This document shows, piece by piece, positions 3,953-6,014 of a stretch of 6,014 nucleotides of DNA (its first letter is position 1; each line of letters opens with the position of its first letter). Made by a program: the position numbers and the translations under genes. Under the pieces are notes generated by a model. That model was given only the letters and a program-made list of their open reading frames with translations, was not told where the DNA came from and made no database searches. Source of the stretch: Thermomicrobiaceae bacterium (GTDB lineage: Bacteria > Chloroflexota > Chloroflexia > Thermomicrobiales > Thermomicrobiaceae); contig SKTL01000517.1 of assembly GCA_007122555.1 (NCBI GenBank), positions 1 through 6,014 on the forward strand, in the 5' to 3' direction.

Positions 3953-6014
3953 ATGCCCTCAGATGATCAGTTCGCATCGCACTCCCGGCGATTGTCCGCA
4001 AAACGGCCGATAACGCTGCCAGATGCGCAACCAGATCCGATTTTTGATCGATTCACGCGCCTTGCCGCCCGGGTAACAGGCGCGCAGATCAGCGTGCTCT
4101 CATTTGTGAGCGAGGACTCTGAGCGGATCCAGTTCAACAGTGTGCACGGAACCTCCGAGCTGCTTGAGCCGCTATTGACGATCCCGCGGGGCGAGTGCCT
4201 CTGCGAACAGGTGATTTCCCGCCAGCAACCAGTCTTGGTTGACGATGTCACAACAACTGAACAGATCCGCGATTGCTGGCTCGTTCACCGAACCGGACTC
4301 CGCGCCTGGTTCGGCGTGCCGATTTCAGTCGCCGGGAACATCACCGTTGGTTCACTGAGCGTGGCTGAAATGTCGCCCAGATCGTGGACCGACGACGACG
4401 TTGTCGCGCTGCAGGATCTGGCGACACTGATCGTCGAGGAGATTGACCGTCGCCAGCCAGGAATTCCGACTACTCCGGAAGACGCGCTTGTCGAGCAGCG
4501 CCGCCGGCAAACAGGGCTCCTGCTCGAATCGATCGGTGAAGGCATCTACGCAGTCGGGATCGATGGCGTCTGCCGCTTCATCAACCGCGCTGGCGCGAAC
4601 ATACTCGGCTACGAGCCGCATGAAATGATCGGCGAGCGGTTGCATGAGCTGGTGCATCACAGCTACCCCAACGGCAGCCCGATGCCCAGGGAGGAATGCT
4701 CCTTAGCCCAGGTCACGAAATCCGGCCGCGCAATGGCGGTCTCCCAGCATGTTTACTGGCGGAAAGACGGTAACCCGGTACTCGTTGAGCTCACGACGTC
4801 ACCCGTTACCGACCAGGGTGAAGTGACGGGAACGGTAGTCCGGTTCAACGATCTCTCCGAACGGCAACTGCAGCAAGAGCAGCTTCGGGCCAGTGAAGTC
4901 CGCAAGAGCGCGATGTTTGAGTCGGCGCTCGACTCCATTATCACTATCGATCATCAGGGTCGCGTCGTTGAGTTCAACGCCGCAGCCGAGCGTACCTTCG
5001 GCTATACCCGCGAATACGCTGCTGGCCGGCTCATGGCCGACCTGATTATGCCTGAGGAGCACCGGATAACCTGTCTGAGCGCGTTCGCGGAGCACCTGCG
5101 AACGGGCGAGTCTTCGGTCCTTGGCAGCCGGATCGAACGTCCAGCGGTTCGCGCCGATGGAACCCGCATTGAGGTTGAGATGGCGATCACCCGCATCGAT
5201 CTGCCTGATCAGCCGTATCCAATCTTCACGGCATACATCCGTGACATCACGGACCGCAAACAGGCCGAGCAGCAGATTCTCCTGTACAAACATATTGTCG
5301 ATAGCGTCGGCGAGTCGGTGGTCGCGTCGGATATGGATCGTCGGATCATGTATGCCAACCGCCAGGCTGAACAGGTCCTGGGCTGGTCCATCGAGGACGT
5401 GCGCGGGAAGGATATTCGCGACGTCATTCCAGCGCCTGAGTTCCGCGATCGATCCGACCGGATCGGCGCCGAGGTGCGGGCGACTGGCAAGCCGTTGACG
5501 GAAGAGTTTCGGCTTCGTCGTGCGGACGGAGACGTCTTCCCGGCGCTGGTGACACTAGCTCCGATCTCGGGAGAGGACGGCGAACTGGTCGGCACGATCG
5601 GCATCTACCGCGATATTACCGAGATCAAGCAAGCCGAGAACGAGCTCCGGTTCCACAAGCATGCGATTGACGCAGTTGGTCAGGCGCTGATCGCCAATGG
5701 ACTCGATCGCCGCATCACCTACTGGAATGACGCTGCCGAGGAGATGCTCGGCTGGAAGGCCGAAGAGGTTCTCGGGAAGAACTTCTTCGACATCGCACCG
5801 GCGGAGACGCTGGTTGATCAGGTTTACGAGATCGGGTTGCGTGCCCGTCAGGGGAAAGCCTGGCGCGGCGAGTTCCTCTTCAAGCACAAAGATGGTCATT
5901 ACATACCGACATTGAGCAGCGTTCGTCCGGTAACTGACGCTGAGGGCGAGATTATCGGAATCATCGGCGCGCACTCGGATCTGACCGAGATCAAGGAATC
6001 GGAGCGCGAGCTCA
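3953..6014 (+). CDS. GAF-PAS-PAS-PAS-PAS sensor protein, N-terminal part (runs off right edge)
   Basis: The frame is open for 687 codons with no stop inside the window. Domains in order: a GAF domain (about 30-165) with F-V-S-E-D at 51-55, I-P-R-G-E-C-L-C-E-Q (77-86), P-V-L-V-D-D-V (93-99) and A-W-F-G-V-P-I (118-124); then four PAS domains at about 188-305, 316-434, 443-556 and 566-680. Each PAS ends in the usual D-(I/L)-(T/S)-(E/D) motif: residues 300-303, 431-434, 554-557 and 676-679. PAS1 is the subtype with an H-x-S-Y-P-N-G-S-P insertion, C249 and W-R-K-D-G-N. There is no signal peptide or membrane span, so it should be a cytoplasmic signal or redox/ligand sensor. The output module (histidine kinase, GGDEF/EAL or PP2C phosphatase) would lie beyond base 6014 and cannot be named. 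It is divergent from the phage genes and is probably a host gene at the element's border. Confidence 0.9.
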   Translation, partial: MPSDDQFASHSRRLSAKRPITLPDAQPDPIFDRFTRLAARVTGAQISVLSFVSEDSERIQFNSVHGTSELLEPLLTIPRGECLCEQVISRQQPVLVDDVTTTEQIRDCWLVHRTGLRAWFGVPISVAGNITVGSLSVAEMSPRSWTDDDVVALQDLATLIVEEIDRRQPGIPTTPEDALVEQRRRQTGLLLESIGEGIYAVGIDGVCRFINRAGANILGYEPHEMIGERLHELVHHSYPNGSPMPREECSLAQVTKSGRAMAVSQHVYWRKDGNPVLVELTTSPVTDQGEVTGTVVRFNDLSERQLQQEQLRASEVRKSAMFESALDSIITIDHQGRVVEFNAAAERTFGYTREYAAGRLMADLIMPEEHRITCLSAFAEHLRTGESSVLGSRIERPAVRADGTRIEVEMAITRIDLPDQPYPIFTAYIRDITDRKQAEQQILLYKHIVDSVGESVVASDMDRRIMYANRQAEQVLGWSIEDVRGKDIRDVIPAPEFRDRSDRIGAEVRATGKPLTEEFRLRRADGDVFPALVTLAPISGEDGELVGTIGIYRDITEIKQAENELRFHKHAIDAVGQALIANGLDRRITYWNDAAEEMLGWKAEEVLGKNFFDIAPAETLVDQVYEIGLRARQGKAWRGEFLFKHKDGHYIPTLSSVRPVTDAEGEIIGIIGAHSDLTEIKESEREL

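Noticed and set aside
4799..5293. Minus-strand ORFs opposite the sensor gene (also 5555-5974, 5209-5604 and 3967-4251)
   Set aside because: They are antisense to a continuous, well-conserved GAF/PAS frame and show no recognised motif.

Overview
The window joins two unrelated parts: a phage (prophage) structural gene cluster on the minus strand (about 1-3695), and a large bacterial sensory protein on the plus strand (3953 to the right edge, no stop reached). The DNA is GC-rich and both parts look similar in composition. The multi-PAS sensor with a GAF domain, and a Gram-positive-type SOS box, suggest a free-living GC-rich bacterium. A Chloroflexota/Thermomicrobia-like or actinobacterial host is only a guess; nothing here fixes the taxon. 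No tRNA, rRNA, CRISPR array, transposase or integrase is visible.

Phage part, in the direction of transcription (right to left): a 143-aa protein with a Cys/His cluster (3695-3264); an 86-aa basic protein with one C-terminal membrane helix, translationally coupled by an ATGA overlap (3267-3007); a GC-rich hairpin that may be a terminator or attenuator (2979-2960); a 116-aa acidic scaffold-like protein (2934-2584); the major capsid protein (2476-1589); the portal protein (1585-254); and the start of a head-tail connector/adaptor protein (144 to the left edge). Together these make the procapsid shell, its DNA entry vertex and the start of the neck. The capsid gene precedes the portal gene, the reverse of the usual order. 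No terminase or maturation protease lies between the head genes and the neighbouring bacterial gene.

The 257-bp divergent gap (3696-3952) holds the most interesting non-coding signal. A perfect 12-bp palindrome, GAACATATGTTC, fits the LexA/DinR SOS-box consensus and covers the -10 hexamer of a plausible plus-strand sigma70-type promoter (ATGACA, 17 bp, TATGTT). A 42-codon ORF with purine-rich Shine-Dalgarno-like sequence starts on the same bases as the -35. The promoter would fire toward the sensor gene, which suggests DNA-damage control of that gene or of a small leader RNA/peptide.

The sensor part is one open frame of 687 codons so far: a GAF domain followed by four PAS domains. Its output domain (kinase, GGDEF or phosphatase) lies beyond the window. 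PAS3 and PAS4 look like a recent tandem duplication with a period of 123 residues.
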